The notes under the pieces: model-generated
Database searches by the model: none
Told to the model about the DNA's origin: nothing
Seen by the model: only the letters and a program-made list of their open reading frames with translations
Part shown: piece after piece, positions 17,930-26,959 of the stretch
Layout of the letters: every line of letters begins with the position of its first letter
How positions within the stretch are numbered: the stretch's first letter is position 1
NCBI RefSeq assembly: GCF_041435215.1
Contig: NZ_CP108394.1
Coordinates: forward strand, 10,974,001 to 11,038,000
Direction: 5' to 3'
Source: Streptomyces sp. NBC_01314
GTDB taxonomy: Bacteria > Actinomycetota > Actinomycetes > Streptomycetales > Streptomycetaceae
Length of the DNA stretch: 64,000 nucleotides
Translations under genes and position numbers: made by a program

Positions 17930-19855
17930 TCAAGGAGCGTTCTGGCCGGACCCGGAGGTCGCGCCGCGATACCAGTACTCGAGGGTCAGCACATGCCACA
18001 GATGCTTGGAGAAGTCCCGCTGTCCGGCGGCGTCCTCGGCGACCATCCGCGCCAGGGCGTCACGGCGCAGGAGCCCTGAACGGACGAGCTCGCCGTCGTT
18101 CACCACCTCGCGCACCAGGGGCGCCAGGTCCCGGCTCATCCAGGCCCGCAGCGGGGCGCTGAACAGGCCCTTGGGCCGGTACACGATCTCCCGGGGCAGG
18201 ACCGAGGCGGCCGCCTCCTTGAGGACGGCCTTGCCCTGCCGTCCGACGATCTTGCGATCACCGGGCACGGCGAACGCCGCCTTCACCACCTCGACGTCCA
18301 CGTACGGCACCCGCACCTCGGTCGACGCGGCCATGCTCGACCGGTCCGTGTACGCGAGGTTCAGGCCCGGCAGGAACATACGGGCGTCGCCCAGGCACAT
18401 GCGGTTGACGAAGTCGTCGAGGTCGTTGTCCTGGTAGATGTCCGCGTGCTCGGTCAGCACGTCGTCGACCGTCCCGGCCAGGTCCGGATCGACCAGGGCG
18501 AGCAGCTCGTTCTGGTCGTACATGGTGTAGCTGCGCCGGAACGCGGTCTCCTCCGGCAGATCGGCGAAGGACAGGAACCGTTTCGCGAAGCGCACCGACC
18601 GGTACCCCCGGCGGGCCGACGCGACCGGCAGCCGGTCCACGACCCTGGACAGGCCGCGCCGCAGGGGCCGTGGGATGCGCTGGTAGCGCAGCGCGAGCAG
18701 ATTGGCCAGGTGCTTGCGGTAACCGGCGAACAGCTCGTCGGCACCCATCCCCGAGAGCATCACCTTCACCCCGGCCTCCCGGGCGGCCGAACAGATCAGG
18801 AACGTGTTGATCGCGGCAGGGTCGCCGATCGGCTCGTCCAGGTGGTACGTCATCTGCGGCAGCAGATCGAGCACGTTCGGAGCGATCTCGATCTCATGCA
18901 GGTCGACGCCGAACCGCTCGGCCACCTGCCGGGCATAACGAAGGTCGTCCGGCATCGCCTCGAATTTGGCGTCCTCGGCGCGGAACCCGATCGTGTAGGC
19001 GGAGATCCCGGGGCGGTCGCGGGCCGCCAGCGCGGTCAGGTAGCTGGAGTCCAGCCCGCCGGAGAGGAAGGTCGCCACAGGCACGTCGGAGAGCAGGTGG
19101 CGCCGAGTCGACTCCTCGACGACGGCAGCGAGATCCGGCTGCTCGCCGGCCCGGGCCCGCTCCCTGCCCTCGGCGGCGACATCCTTCAGTTGCCAGTACC
19201 GCCCGCGATCCACCCGCCCGTCGGGCCTGCACCGCAGCCAGCTCCCGGGCGGCAGCTTCTCCGCTTCGCGGAACGCGCACCGTGAGTCCGGCACCCAGTA
19301 GTACAGCAGCGACGCGACCAGCGCCGCATGGTCCACCTGCAGCGATCCGCCGGTCACGGCGGCGAGCGCCTTGAGTTCGGAGGCGAACACCAGACCCTCG
19401 CCGCGCCGGAGCAGGAACAGCGGCTTGATGCCGAGCTGGTCGCGGGCGAGCACCAGTTCACCGGTGCGCTCGTCGAAGATCCCGAACGCGAACATGCCGC
19501 GCAGCCGGGGCAGGCAGTCGGTGCCCCAGCGCCGCCAGGCCTCCAGCAGCACCTCGGTGTCGGAGGTACCGCGGAAGCGCACCCCGGCGGCTGCCAGCTC
19601 GGCACGCAGCTCCGGCGCGTTGTACAGCTCGCCGTTGTACGTCAGGACGAGGCCGTCCGAGACCATCGGCTGGGCGCCGGTCTCGGACAGGTCGATGATG
19701 GCCAGCCGGCGGTGCCCGAGGTGAACTTCGCCGTCACCGACGGAGTGGCCGTACCGGCCCGCCCCGTCCGGACCGCGGTGGGCGAGGGTATCGGTGAGCC
19801 GGTCGGTCACGACCTTCCCGTCCGGCCATCGGTATGTGCCTGCGATGCCACACAT
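17930..19855 (-). CDS. asnB: Glutamine-hydrolysing asparagine synthase (AsnB-type amidotransferase)
   Basis: A 641-residue class II amidotransferase. The N-terminal glutaminase has the nucleophile Cys2 (MCGIAG) and RLAIIDLS, TYNGELYN and RGTSDTEVLL marks; the synthetase domain has the PPi loop SGGLDSS at 265-271 and LSGMGADELFAGYRKH. All key residues are intact. In polysaccharide loci this family is thought to amidate uronic acids or other carboxylated sugars instead of aspartate, which would suit the AlgD-like dehydrogenase here; that is inference. ATG 19855 is 3 bases after the Wzz-type gene stop, with GGAGG 11 bases upstream. Confidence 0.92.
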   Translation of the reverse strand: MCGIAGTYRWPDGKVVTDRLTDTLAHRGPDGAGRYGHSVGDGEVHLGHRRLAIIDLSETGAQPMVSDGLVLTYNGELYNAPELRAELAAAGVRFRGTSDTEVLLEAWRRWGTDCLPRLRGMFAFGIFDERTGELVLARDQLGIKPLFLLRRGEGLVFASELKALAAVTGGSLQVDHAALVASLLYYWVPDSRCAFREAEKLPPGSWLRCRPDGRVDRGRYWQLKDVAAEGRERARAGEQPDLAAVVEESTRRHLLSDVPVATFLSGGLDSSYLTALAARDRPGISAYTIGFRAEDAKFEAMPDDLRYARQVAERFGVDLHEIEIAPNVLDLLPQMTYHLDEPIGDPAAINTFLICSAAREAGVKVMLSGMGADELFAGYRKHLANLLALRYQRIPRPLRRGLSRVVDRLPVASARRGYRSVRFAKRFLSFADLPEETAFRRSYTMYDQNELLALVDPDLAGTVDDVLTEHADIYQDNDLDDFVNRMCLGDARMFLPGLNLAYTDRSSMAASTEVRVPYVDVEVVKAAFAVPGDRKIVGRQGKAVLKEAAASVLPREIVYRPKGLFSAPLRAWMSRDLAPLVREVVNDGELVRSGLLRRDALARMVAEDAAGQRDFSKHLWHVLTLEYWYRGATSGSGQNAP

Positions 19856-19858
19856 GTG

Positions 19859-21412
19859 CTACCGCGCCTCCTGGTCGCTGTCCGGAACCCGGTCCGCCCA
19901 CATCGGCAGCCGATCCTTCCGCCGCCGGCCCTCCCCCACTGCCTGAACGGCGTGGGAGGTACCCCCACCGTTCTGCCGGGCCGGCGGCTCGTTCTGGCCG
20001 CGCAGCGCGGTGTACGGCCCGTCCCACAGCGTGCCGTCGGTCCGGTCACGCGGATCGGGGTCGATCAGCACCACACCGATCACCGGAATCCGCTGGTCCG
20101 CGAGCTGCCGCGCCACGGTGTGCAGCCATGCGGCGCTGCCGTGCCCGGCGCGTACGACGAGCACGGTCCGAGTGCCGAGGTACTGGAGGTCGGTCCAGGC
20201 CACGCCGGGCGCCACCGAGCCGACGCCGAGCAGATGCTCCTGCTGCGACACGGATGCGGCACGCTCGCCGCTGACCACGGTCGGGTCTCCTGGCTTCGGG
20301 CGGCGGCGTGCGAGCGGCAGGCCGGGCAGACCATCGACGATGACCACGGGCCCGTCCGCCGCCAGTGCCCCGGCGAGGTCCAGGGCGATCACGCTCGCGT
20401 TGCGCGCGCAGCCCAGTTCCAGCAGCGACACCGGGTCCGCGGAGCCGCGCACCGTGCGGGCCAGGGACGTGGTGAGCCGTTCGCGTGCCGCCCGGATCCG
20501 TCGGCGCCGCCACAGTCTGGCCGGCCGGCGGGGCAGCTCCGCGATGACCGAGGCGCCGAGGTTCGCCGCGATGTCCCGGCGCAGCACGGGGCGGTCCGCC
20601 ACCACCGTGCCGACCGCGGCCGCCGCGAGCCCGAGGGCGAGCCCGAGGACGAGCCCGATCGCGCCGTTGGTGGCGGCGGTTCTGGGCAGCGAGTGCCGCA
20701 CCGCGCGCGGTGCGTCCACGATCTGTGTGCCGGCGATGAGTTGGGGCGTGCCGATGCGCGCCTCCGCCGCGCGCTGGTCGAAGTCGGAGATCCGCGAGGT
20801 GAGTTCGGCCCGGCGGGCGAACAGCGACTCCATGTCGGCCGACCCCTTCGGCCCGCTGTCCGGCGATCCGTCGCCGATCGCCTTGTTGACCTTGGCGAGG
20901 TCGTCCTGTATTCGGTCACGCTGGTCGAGCAGGGCCTTGGCCTCGGCTTTCGCGGCTCCCTGGATCCGCTTCACATGGTCCGCGACGAACGCGTCGGCCA
21001 GCGCCCTGGCGCGGGCCACCGCCTCCGTGTCGCTGTCAGCTGTCACATTGATCTGCAGCAGGTTGTTGGTCAGGCCGATGCCCTCGTAGTCCTGCATGAA
21101 GTCCTCTGATTCTTCCGAGGACTTGAGGGATCGCAGGGCCTTGTCGGCGATCCGCGTGGTGTGCAGCAGCGCGACGTCGGTGCGGATCAGCGTTCCGGGG
21201 TCGTTCGGCTGGTCCTCCTGGTGCGCGATCAGCACCTTGGTCACCGCGGTCGGCGGTGGCGGCAGCAGGACCGCCACCGCCGTGCCGGCGAGGAGCCCCA
21301 GCAGTGCCATGGAGCACCAGAGGCGGCGGCGCCTGCGCACCGCCACCACCAGCGCCTGCAGGTCCAGCAGCGGAGCGGCGGCCGAGGGCTCCGAAGTCGT
21401 GCTCGTCGTCAC
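19859..21412 (-). CDS. Wzz/CpsC-type chain-length protein with degenerate kinase-like tail
   Basis: A 517-residue protein with two membrane helices (about 33-50 and 232-256) around a periplasmic-type coiled-coil domain (VKRIQGAAKAEAKALLDQRD), the Wzz layout. The cytoplasmic C-terminus resembles a bacterial tyrosine kinase/ParA fold (VIALDLAGALAADGPVVIVDG, VLVVRAGHG, IPVIGVVLI) but the Walker A GKT/S loop is absent (ELGCARNASV at its place). It likely sets polymer length without ATP hydrolysis of its own. GTG 21412 overlaps the next Wzz-type gene stop (GTGA). The final ~60 residues are low-complexity. Confidence 0.8.
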   Translation of the reverse strand: MTTSTTSEPSAAAPLLDLQALVVAVRRRRRLWCSMALLGLLAGTAVAVLLPPPPTAVTKVLIAHQEDQPNDPGTLIRTDVALLHTTRIADKALRSLKSSEESEDFMQDYEGIGLTNNLLQINVTADSDTEAVARARALADAFVADHVKRIQGAAKAEAKALLDQRDRIQDDLAKVNKAIGDGSPDSGPKGSADMESLFARRAELTSRISDFDQRAAEARIGTPQLIAGTQIVDAPRAVRHSLPRTAATNGAIGLVLGLALGLAAAAVGTVVADRPVLRRDIAANLGASVIAELPRRPARLWRRRRIRAARERLTTSLARTVRGSADPVSLLELGCARNASVIALDLAGALAADGPVVIVDGLPGLPLARRRPKPGDPTVVSGERAASVSQQEHLLGVGSVAPGVAWTDLQYLGTRTVLVVRAGHGSAAWLHTVARQLADQRIPVIGVVLIDPDPRDRTDGTLWDGPYTALRGQNEPPARQNGGGTSHAVQAVGEGRRRKDRLPMWADRVPDSDQEAR

Positions 21413-22773
21413 TGTGAGCCTCCCGTCGCTTTGTCGCCGACCGCGAGCGTCGGCGTGGCGGCATCCCGAGGACGTCCGGGGGACCGCGTCGGACCGGTCA
21501 GGACCGTGCCGGCGATGACGATGCCGACGACCTCGTGTTTGGCGTCCGCGCACGCCTCGGCGATGCCGGCGAGTTCCCCCGCGGTCCAGCTGCCCGCGCT
21601 GAGCACGACCAGGGCACCGGACTCGTTGTCGCGGTCCGGCACCAGCGGCTGGGACACCGAAACCCCCACCACCCGCAGCAGCGGATCGCTCTCGGCCTCG
21701 GCGACGAGCTGCCCGGCGGCCCGGCGGGCGATCTCGTCGCCGTCCGGGACGACGACCAGCAGCCGCCGAGGGGCCGGCAGCTGTTCCCGGATGCGGGCGC
21801 ACACCCGGCGGTAGCGGATCTGCCTGCTGGCCTCATCGCCCGACGCCTGCGGGGTCGGTATGTCCCACCGGGTGTCGACGCCCAGCAGCCGGCGGATCCA
21901 GGTCCGCGGGCCACGGCCTTCCGGCCGGTGGGCGGGCCGCCCACCGGGTACGTCGACGGTACCCAGCAGCGCCGAACCCAGCGCCGCGGCGATCTCCGGT
22001 TCGGTGCGCAGCCGGCGGCTCATCCGTGCGGCGACGAGATGGCCGATGACCGCGAGCAGGAAGAACAGCAGCGCCCCGGCGACGATGAGCTGCATCCTCG
22101 TCGGCGGTGCCTCGCCGGCCGGCCGGGCCGCCGGCCCCATGACGACCATGTTGGCCTGGTCGGAAGCCGGGTCGGCCTGGTCCAGCTTGTCGATGGCCTT
22201 CTGCAGCGTGGTGCGCAGCTTTTCGAGCTCGGTGCGGGCCTGCACGCTCTCCACGGTCTGCCCCGTACCGGCCGCTTCGGCCAGCTCGGTGATGCGGCGG
22301 CTGGTCCGCACCACCGTCTGCCGCAGTGCCTCGGGCGCCGCCGCTTCGGCGTCGGTGCTGTCGCCCGCGATCCGCGCGGCGAACGCGACGAACTGCTGGG
22401 CCACCTGGTCGGAGAGTTGCTGCGCGCGCTTGGGGGTGTCGGCCGTGCCCGAGATCTTGATGATGTTCCCGTCGGCGGTCGTGGCGCTCACCCGGTCCCG
22501 TAGCTCGCCGCCGCTGACCCCGGTCCAGTCGAGCTTGGCAGCCGCGCGGTCGACCACCACCGAACTGGTCGCGATCTCCGCCTGAGTCAGCAGCTCGCGC
22601 TCCTCCCACGCCCCCGGCAGCAGTACCGATGCCGAGGTCGTGTACCGCGGTGGAAGCAGCAGAGAGGTGCCGTAGCCGAGGAGCGCACCCACCACGGTGA
22701 GAATGGTGAGAAGCCGTCGGCGCCGACGGATAATCCGCCCGATCGTGACCAGGCGTATCGTGTCATCACTCAA
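21409..22773 (-). CDS. Second Wzz-type chain-length protein with degenerate nucleotide-binding tail
   Basis: A 454-residue protein with helices at about 21-40 and 225-246 bounding a coiled-coil domain (TELEKLRTTLQKAIDKLDQA), then a cytoplasmic domain (RRLLVVVPDGDEIARRAAGQLVAEA, ALVVLSAGSW, HEVVGIVIAG) that aligns in layout with BY-kinase/ParA folds but lacks a Walker A motif. The TTG start at 22773 has GGAGG eight bases upstream and overlaps the GT4 stop by eight bases. It is probably the partner of the preceding Wzz-like gene; two such proteins with no intact kinase in the window is unusual. Confidence 0.78.
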   Translation of the reverse strand: MSDDTIRLVTIGRIIRRRRRLLTILTVVGALLGYGTSLLLPPRYTTSASVLLPGAWEERELLTQAEIATSSVVVDRAAAKLDWTGVSGGELRDRVSATTADGNIIKISGTADTPKRAQQLSDQVAQQFVAFAARIAGDSTDAEAAAPEALRQTVVRTSRRITELAEAAGTGQTVESVQARTELEKLRTTLQKAIDKLDQADPASDQANMVVMGPAARPAGEAPPTRMQLIVAGALLFFLLAVIGHLVAARMSRRLRTEPEIAAALGSALLGTVDVPGGRPAHRPEGRGPRTWIRRLLGVDTRWDIPTPQASGDEASRQIRYRRVCARIREQLPAPRRLLVVVPDGDEIARRAAGQLVAEAESDPLLRVVGVSVSQPLVPDRDNESGALVVLSAGSWTAGELAGIAEACADAKHEVVGIVIAGTVLTGPTRSPGRPRDAATPTLAVGDKATGGSQ

Positions 22774-24031
22774 CGGTCCGGCCTCCCTGCCCGGTCCGGG
22801 TGGCCCGCGACACCGGGGCGTGGTCACGGCAGGCGGCGGCGTAGGCGGCGAGCAGTGATCGCTGGGAGTTCCGCCAGGAGAGCGGCCCGCTGATCCGCTC
22901 CTGGCCGATCTTGCCCATCTGGGCCCGCTTCTCCGGATCATCCAGCAGCCGGGCGATGAGCTGGGCGAACTCGGCCTCGTCGTTGGCCGGCGCGTAGAGG
23001 GCGGCGTCGCCGGCGGAGACACGCGCCTCCCGGAGGTCGAACGAGACGATCGGCCGGCCCATCGCCATGTACTCCAGGACCTTGTTCATGGTCGACACGT
23101 CGTTGAGCGGATTGCGCGGGTCGGGGGAGAGGCACACGTCCGCGGTGGACAGGTAGCGCACCAGGTCGGCGTCCGGAATGCGCCCGGTGAACTGCACCTG
23201 TTCGGAGAGCCCGAGCTTCCGGGACAGCTCCACCATCGCGTCGAAGGCGTCGCCGGAGCCGACGAACACCGCGTGCCAGTCGGTCCGCCCGAACTCGTCA
23301 CGCAGCTTCGCGAGAGCCCGCAAGGCGTAGTCGACGCCGTCCTGCGGGCCCATGACGCCGAGGTAGCACAGCAGATGAGGCTTGCCACGCTTCAACTCCG
23401 GCTCGGGCGGCACCGGCTGGAACCGGTCGGTCTGCGGCGCGCTGCGTACCACGAAAACGTCCTCCGGCCGTCGGCCGCCACGGCGCATCGCGACGTCCCG
23501 GTAGCTCTCGTTCGTGGCGAGGACGACGTCCGCGGCCCGATAGGTCCGCCGTTCCAGCGCGCACACGGCGCGGTAGAGCAGATCTTCGCCGCGGTCGAAC
23601 CGGGAGAGGTACAGCTCGGGTACCAGGTCGTGCTGGTCGAAGACGAACCGCGCGCCGCGCCGCTTCAGCCACAGTGCCGGCAGGAACAGCAGGTCGGGCG
23701 GGTTGCAGGCGTGGACCACGTCGACCGGGCCGACCTTCCGGGCCAGCCGGACCGTATGCCACAACGCCGTTCCGTACTCCCGCAGGTAGCCGGCCGGCCC
23801 TCCGGTGGCCGCGCGCAACGGGTAGCGGTGGATCCGCACCCCGTCGATCTCCGCCTCCGGCTCCGTGTCCCGCTTGCTCCCCTGGGGGCAGATGACGTGC
23901 ACCTTCCAGCCCGCGTCGCGCAGCGTCGTGCACTCCTGCCACACCCGCCGGTCGAACGGCACCGACAGGTTCTCCACCAATATCAGCGCGCGCCGGTCAG
24001 GCCGGTCGCCGCTGGTCGTGTCACCAAGCAA
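22766..24031 (-). CDS. GT4 family glycosyltransferase
   Basis: A 421-residue GT-B glycosyltransferase. It opens ALILVENLSVPFDRRVWQE, typical of EPS-locus GT4 enzymes; the C-terminal half has LLCYLGVMGPQDGVDYALRA, VFVGSGDAFDAM, and a conserved acidic site in NKVLEYMAMGRPIVSFDL. It is predicted to work on lipid-linked sugars at the cytoplasmic face. The start is TTG 24031, overlapping the dehydrogenase gene by 11 bases; the Shine-Dalgarno is weak, and the next possible start would cut into the first beta strand, so TTG is preferred. Confidence 0.87.
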   Translation of the reverse strand: MLGDTTSGDRPDRRALILVENLSVPFDRRVWQECTTLRDAGWKVHVICPQGSKRDTEPEAEIDGVRIHRYPLRAATGGPAGYLREYGTALWHTVRLARKVGPVDVVHACNPPDLLFLPALWLKRRGARFVFDQHDLVPELYLSRFDRGEDLLYRAVCALERRTYRAADVVLATNESYRDVAMRRGGRRPEDVFVVRSAPQTDRFQPVPPEPELKRGKPHLLCYLGVMGPQDGVDYALRALAKLRDEFGRTDWHAVFVGSGDAFDAMVELSRKLGLSEQVQFTGRIPDADLVRYLSTADVCLSPDPRNPLNDVSTMNKVLEYMAMGRPIVSFDLREARVSAGDAALYAPANDEAEFAQLIARLLDDPEKRAQMGKIGQERISGPLSWRNSQRSLLAAYAAACRDHAPVSRATRTGQGGRTVE

Positions 24032-25340
24032 GGCCCATGTACCCCGGTTCGGTCCGGCGCACCTCGGCGTCGGGAAGGTGGATGAGGTCGACGATCACCG
24101 GGCCGTCGCCGCCATGGGGCAACGCCGACAGGACGGCCGGATCCCTGGTCCCGACCAGGACCACCTCGGCGTGCTCGAGTACCTCGTCGACCGAGTCCGC
24201 GAGCAGTTGCGCGAGGTGCGGCAGCCGGGTCTCGATGTACTCGCGGTTCGCGCCGAGCAGCCGGGAGAGGCTCACGTTGGCGTCGTAGATCTTCAGGTCG
24301 TACCCCTTGCCATAGAGCCTCTCCGCCAGCTCGACGAGCGGGCTTTCGCGGAGGTCGTCCGTGCCGGGTTTGAAGGACAGGCCGAACAGGCCCGCCCGGC
24401 GCTTGCCGGTGCGCTCGACCAGTTCCACCGCGCGCTGCAGATGGTCGGAGTTGGAGGGCAGCACGTGGGCGAGGATGGGCACCGAGACGTCGGCCCGCTG
24501 CGCCGCGTGAACCAGGCTGCGCAGGTCCTTGGGCAGGCAGGAGCCACCGAAGGCGAAGCCGGGCCGCAGGTAGGCGGAGCTGATGTTCAGCTTGCGGTCG
24601 GCCAGGAACACGTCGATCACCTGGTGCGAGTCCACCCCGAGCGCCTGGCACACCGCGCCCAGCTCGTTCGCGAAGCCGATCTTCAGGCCGTGGAAGGCGT
24701 TGTCCGCGTACTTGATCGCCTCGGCCGTCGGGACCGGCACCCGGAACACCTCGCCGGGCAAGCCGTCGTACAGCGCCACCACCGCATCGCCGCTTGCCGG
24801 GTCGAGCTCACCGATGACGGTCTTGGGCGGGTCGAAGAAGTCCCGCACGCTCGTGCCCTCGCGCAGGAACTCCGGGTTGACCGCGACCCCGATGTCCACC
24901 CCGGCCGTGCCGCCGACGTACTTCTCCAGGATCGGTACCAGCAGGTTCAGGCAGGTGCCCGGGAGCATGGTGCTGCGGAACACGACGGTGTGCCGCCCAC
25001 CCCGCTCGGCCAGCGCGGCACCGATCTGCTCGGTGACCCGCTCCAAGTACGTCGTACACAGGCTGCCGTTGGGCTCCGACGGTGTGCCCACGCAGACCAG
25101 CGACACCTCGCTCTCCATGATCGCCTCGCGGACGTCGTCGGTGGCGCGTAGCGCTCCGGTCCGCACGACGTCGGCGATGAGTTCGCCGATCCGTTCCTCG
25201 ACCACCGGGGCCTTGCCGTCGTTGACCAGGTCGACCTTCACCTGGTTCACGTCCACCCCGATGACCTCGTGACCCATGCTGGCCAGGCACGCGGCCGACA
25301 CGCAGCCCACGTAGCCGAGCCCGAAAACGCTGACCCTCAT
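24021..25340 (-). CDS. algD: GDP-mannose 6-dehydrogenase-like (AlgD-type) nucleotide-sugar dehydrogenase
   Basis: A 439-residue UDP-glucose/GDP-mannose dehydrogenase family enzyme performing a two-step NAD-dependent oxidation of C6 to a carboxylate. The Rossmann loop is GLGYVG (7-12); the catalytic Cys lies in FAFGGSCLPKD; RKLNISSAYLRPG, LSFKPGTDDLRESPLVELAE and the GANREYIE segment resemble AlgD more than Ugd, and the protein ends in AW like AlgD's CW. That favours GDP-mannuronate as product, but UDP-glucuronate is not excluded. ATG 25340 has GGGAG 9-10 bases upstream. It would supply the uronic acid for the polymer. Confidence 0.85.
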   Translation of the reverse strand: MRVSVFGLGYVGCVSAACLASMGHEVIGVDVNQVKVDLVNDGKAPVVEERIGELIADVVRTGALRATDDVREAIMESEVSLVCVGTPSEPNGSLCTTYLERVTEQIGAALAERGGRHTVVFRSTMLPGTCLNLLVPILEKYVGGTAGVDIGVAVNPEFLREGTSVRDFFDPPKTVIGELDPASGDAVVALYDGLPGEVFRVPVPTAEAIKYADNAFHGLKIGFANELGAVCQALGVDSHQVIDVFLADRKLNISSAYLRPGFAFGGSCLPKDLRSLVHAAQRADVSVPILAHVLPSNSDHLQRAVELVERTGKRRAGLFGLSFKPGTDDLRESPLVELAERLYGKGYDLKIYDANVSLSRLLGANREYIETRLPHLAQLLADSVDEVLEHAEVVLVGTRDPAVLSALPHGGDGPVIVDLIHLPDAEVRRTEPGYMGLAW

Positions 25341-25422
25341 GACTCGTTTCTCCCCCCAGGCAGGCCTTCCCGGCCTGCGGTCCGCGCGTCGGCGGGACCG
25401 TTGAGTTGCAGCCGCCCGCGCA

Positions 25423-26913
25423 TCAGTAGGCCCCCTGCCCGTGGAGCACCGCACGCAGCGTCTTCCACAAGATCACTGTGTCCAGGGCGAGCGACCAGTC
25501 CTCCACGTACCGCAGATCCAGCCGGACCGCCTCATCCCACGAGAGGTCGCTGCGTCCGCTGATCTGCCACAGGCCGGTAAGTCCTGGCTTCACCAGCAGC
25601 CGCCGCCGGATGTCCGGGCCGTACGCGGCGGACTCCTCCGGCAGCGGAGGCCGCGGCCCGACGAGCGACATCGATCCGGTGAGCACGTTGAAAAGCTGCG
25701 GGAGCTCGTCGAGCGAGTACCGGCGCAGCACTGCTCCCACCCGGGTCACCCGCGGATCCCGGCGGAGCTTGAACAGCAGGCCGGCGCCCTCGTTGTGCTC
25801 GGCCAGCGCGGCCCGTGCCCGGTCGGCCCCGGCGACCATGGTGCGGAACTTGAGAATGGTGAACTCGTGACCGTCCTTGCCCACTCTGCGCTGGCGGTAG
25901 AACGCCCCACCCCGACTGTCCACCAGCACGAGCAGCCCCACGCACACCATCAGCGGCGCGAACAGCATCAGCAGGATCGCCGCGCCCATCCGGTCGACGA
26001 CCCCTTTGACCGAGCGGCGGCCCCCGGTGAAGGTCGGCATGCTGACCCGCAGCAGCGGGATCCCGAGCACCGCGTCGACGTGCAGCCGCGGGCCGGCCAC
26101 CTCCATCAGCACAGGGGCAACGACCATCTCGGCGTCGCTGCCTTCGAGGTTCCAAGCCAGCCGCCGCAGCCGGTCCGGTGACCAGTGCGGGTCCGGGGTG
26201 ACCGCGACGACACGGTAGCCGTCGCGGTGGACGTGGAGGGCGACCTCCGACAGTCGGCCGACGACCGGCACTCCGTCCAGTAGATCTCCGTCGAGCCCGA
26301 GACCGTCCGTCGTGCACACCGCGTCCACCCGCCAGCCGAGGTGCGGGAACTTACGGGTCCGGCTGATCAGGTCGCGCACGGTGGCCGGGCTTCCGGCAGC
26401 GAGCACCGGTCGCAGGCACCGTCCTTCCTTCCGCTGTTTGTGGAGCGAGAGGCGCAGCAGATACCGCGCGGTCATGGTGACGATCGCGATCGCCGGGATC
26501 GCGACGAAGATCCAGAGCTTGACGTTGCGTGAGGTGATGGCGATCCCGCCGAGCGCCAGGACGACGGTCGCCGTGAACATGGAGCGTCCGAGCCGACGAA
26601 ATTCCTCGGCGCCCTGGCCGAGCACGGCCGGAGCCCATGATCGGCTCACCGCGAGTGCCCCCAGCACCAGCAGCTCGGTGCCGAATGCGAGAATTCCCCA
26701 CTTCTCATGCCAGTTGGCCGCGTCCCGGGCCCCGAAGAAGTTGCCGATCGCCGCCACCACGAAGGCGGTGGCCACGGTATCGCTGATGATCACAGAACGG
26801 CGGTACCGCTGTTCCCACTCGATCGCGGGCCGGCTGATTGCCCCGTTCGCCAGACGCCCCCGCGCCGTCGGAAACGGGCTGACCAATTCCCCTTGCCGCA
26901 CAGAACCCCCCAA
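25423..26913 (-). CDS. Exopolysaccharide polyprenyl glycosylphosphotransferase (initiating enzyme)
   Basis: A ~496-residue WbaP/CpsE-type phosphoglycosyltransferase that puts sugar-1-phosphate onto undecaprenyl phosphate to start the repeat unit. Four N-terminal helices, a CoA-binding-like loop (VLAAGSPATVRDLI) and a fifth helix precede the catalytic domain with FYRQRRVGKDGHEFTILKF, the Asp-Glu pair in RYSLDELPQLFNVL, LVGPRPPLPEE and KPGLTGLWQISGRSD. All core motifs are intact. It is the first gene of the operon. Start TTG 26913 follows the open frame; GTG 26901 is an equally plausible start. Confidence 0.9.
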   Translation of the reverse strand: MGGSVRQGELVSPFPTARGRLANGAISRPAIEWEQRYRRSVIISDTVATAFVVAAIGNFFGARDAANWHEKWGILAFGTELLVLGALAVSRSWAPAVLGQGAEEFRRLGRSMFTATVVLALGGIAITSRNVKLWIFVAIPAIAIVTMTARYLLRLSLHKQRKEGRCLRPVLAAGSPATVRDLISRTRKFPHLGWRVDAVCTTDGLGLDGDLLDGVPVVGRLSEVALHVHRDGYRVVAVTPDPHWSPDRLRRLAWNLEGSDAEMVVAPVLMEVAGPRLHVDAVLGIPLLRVSMPTFTGGRRSVKGVVDRMGAAILLMLFAPLMVCVGLLVLVDSRGGAFYRQRRVGKDGHEFTILKFRTMVAGADRARAALAEHNEGAGLLFKLRRDPRVTRVGAVLRRYSLDELPQLFNVLTGSMSLVGPRPPLPEESAAYGPDIRRRLLVKPGLTGLWQISGRSDLSWDEAVRLDLRYVEDWSLALDTVILWKTLRAVLHGQGAY

Positions 26914-26959
26914 GGTCCCCAGTGGTTCGACGTGTTCGCCTCACACTGATTCCTCGCCC

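Noticed and set aside
1..26913. The polysaccharide locus as an antibiotic deoxysugar cluster (C-methyltransferase, RmlC, aminotransferase)
   Set aside because: No polyketide, peptide or aglycone genes or secondary-metabolite glycosyltransferases are present, while flippase, polymerase, Wzz and an initiating phosphotransferase are.
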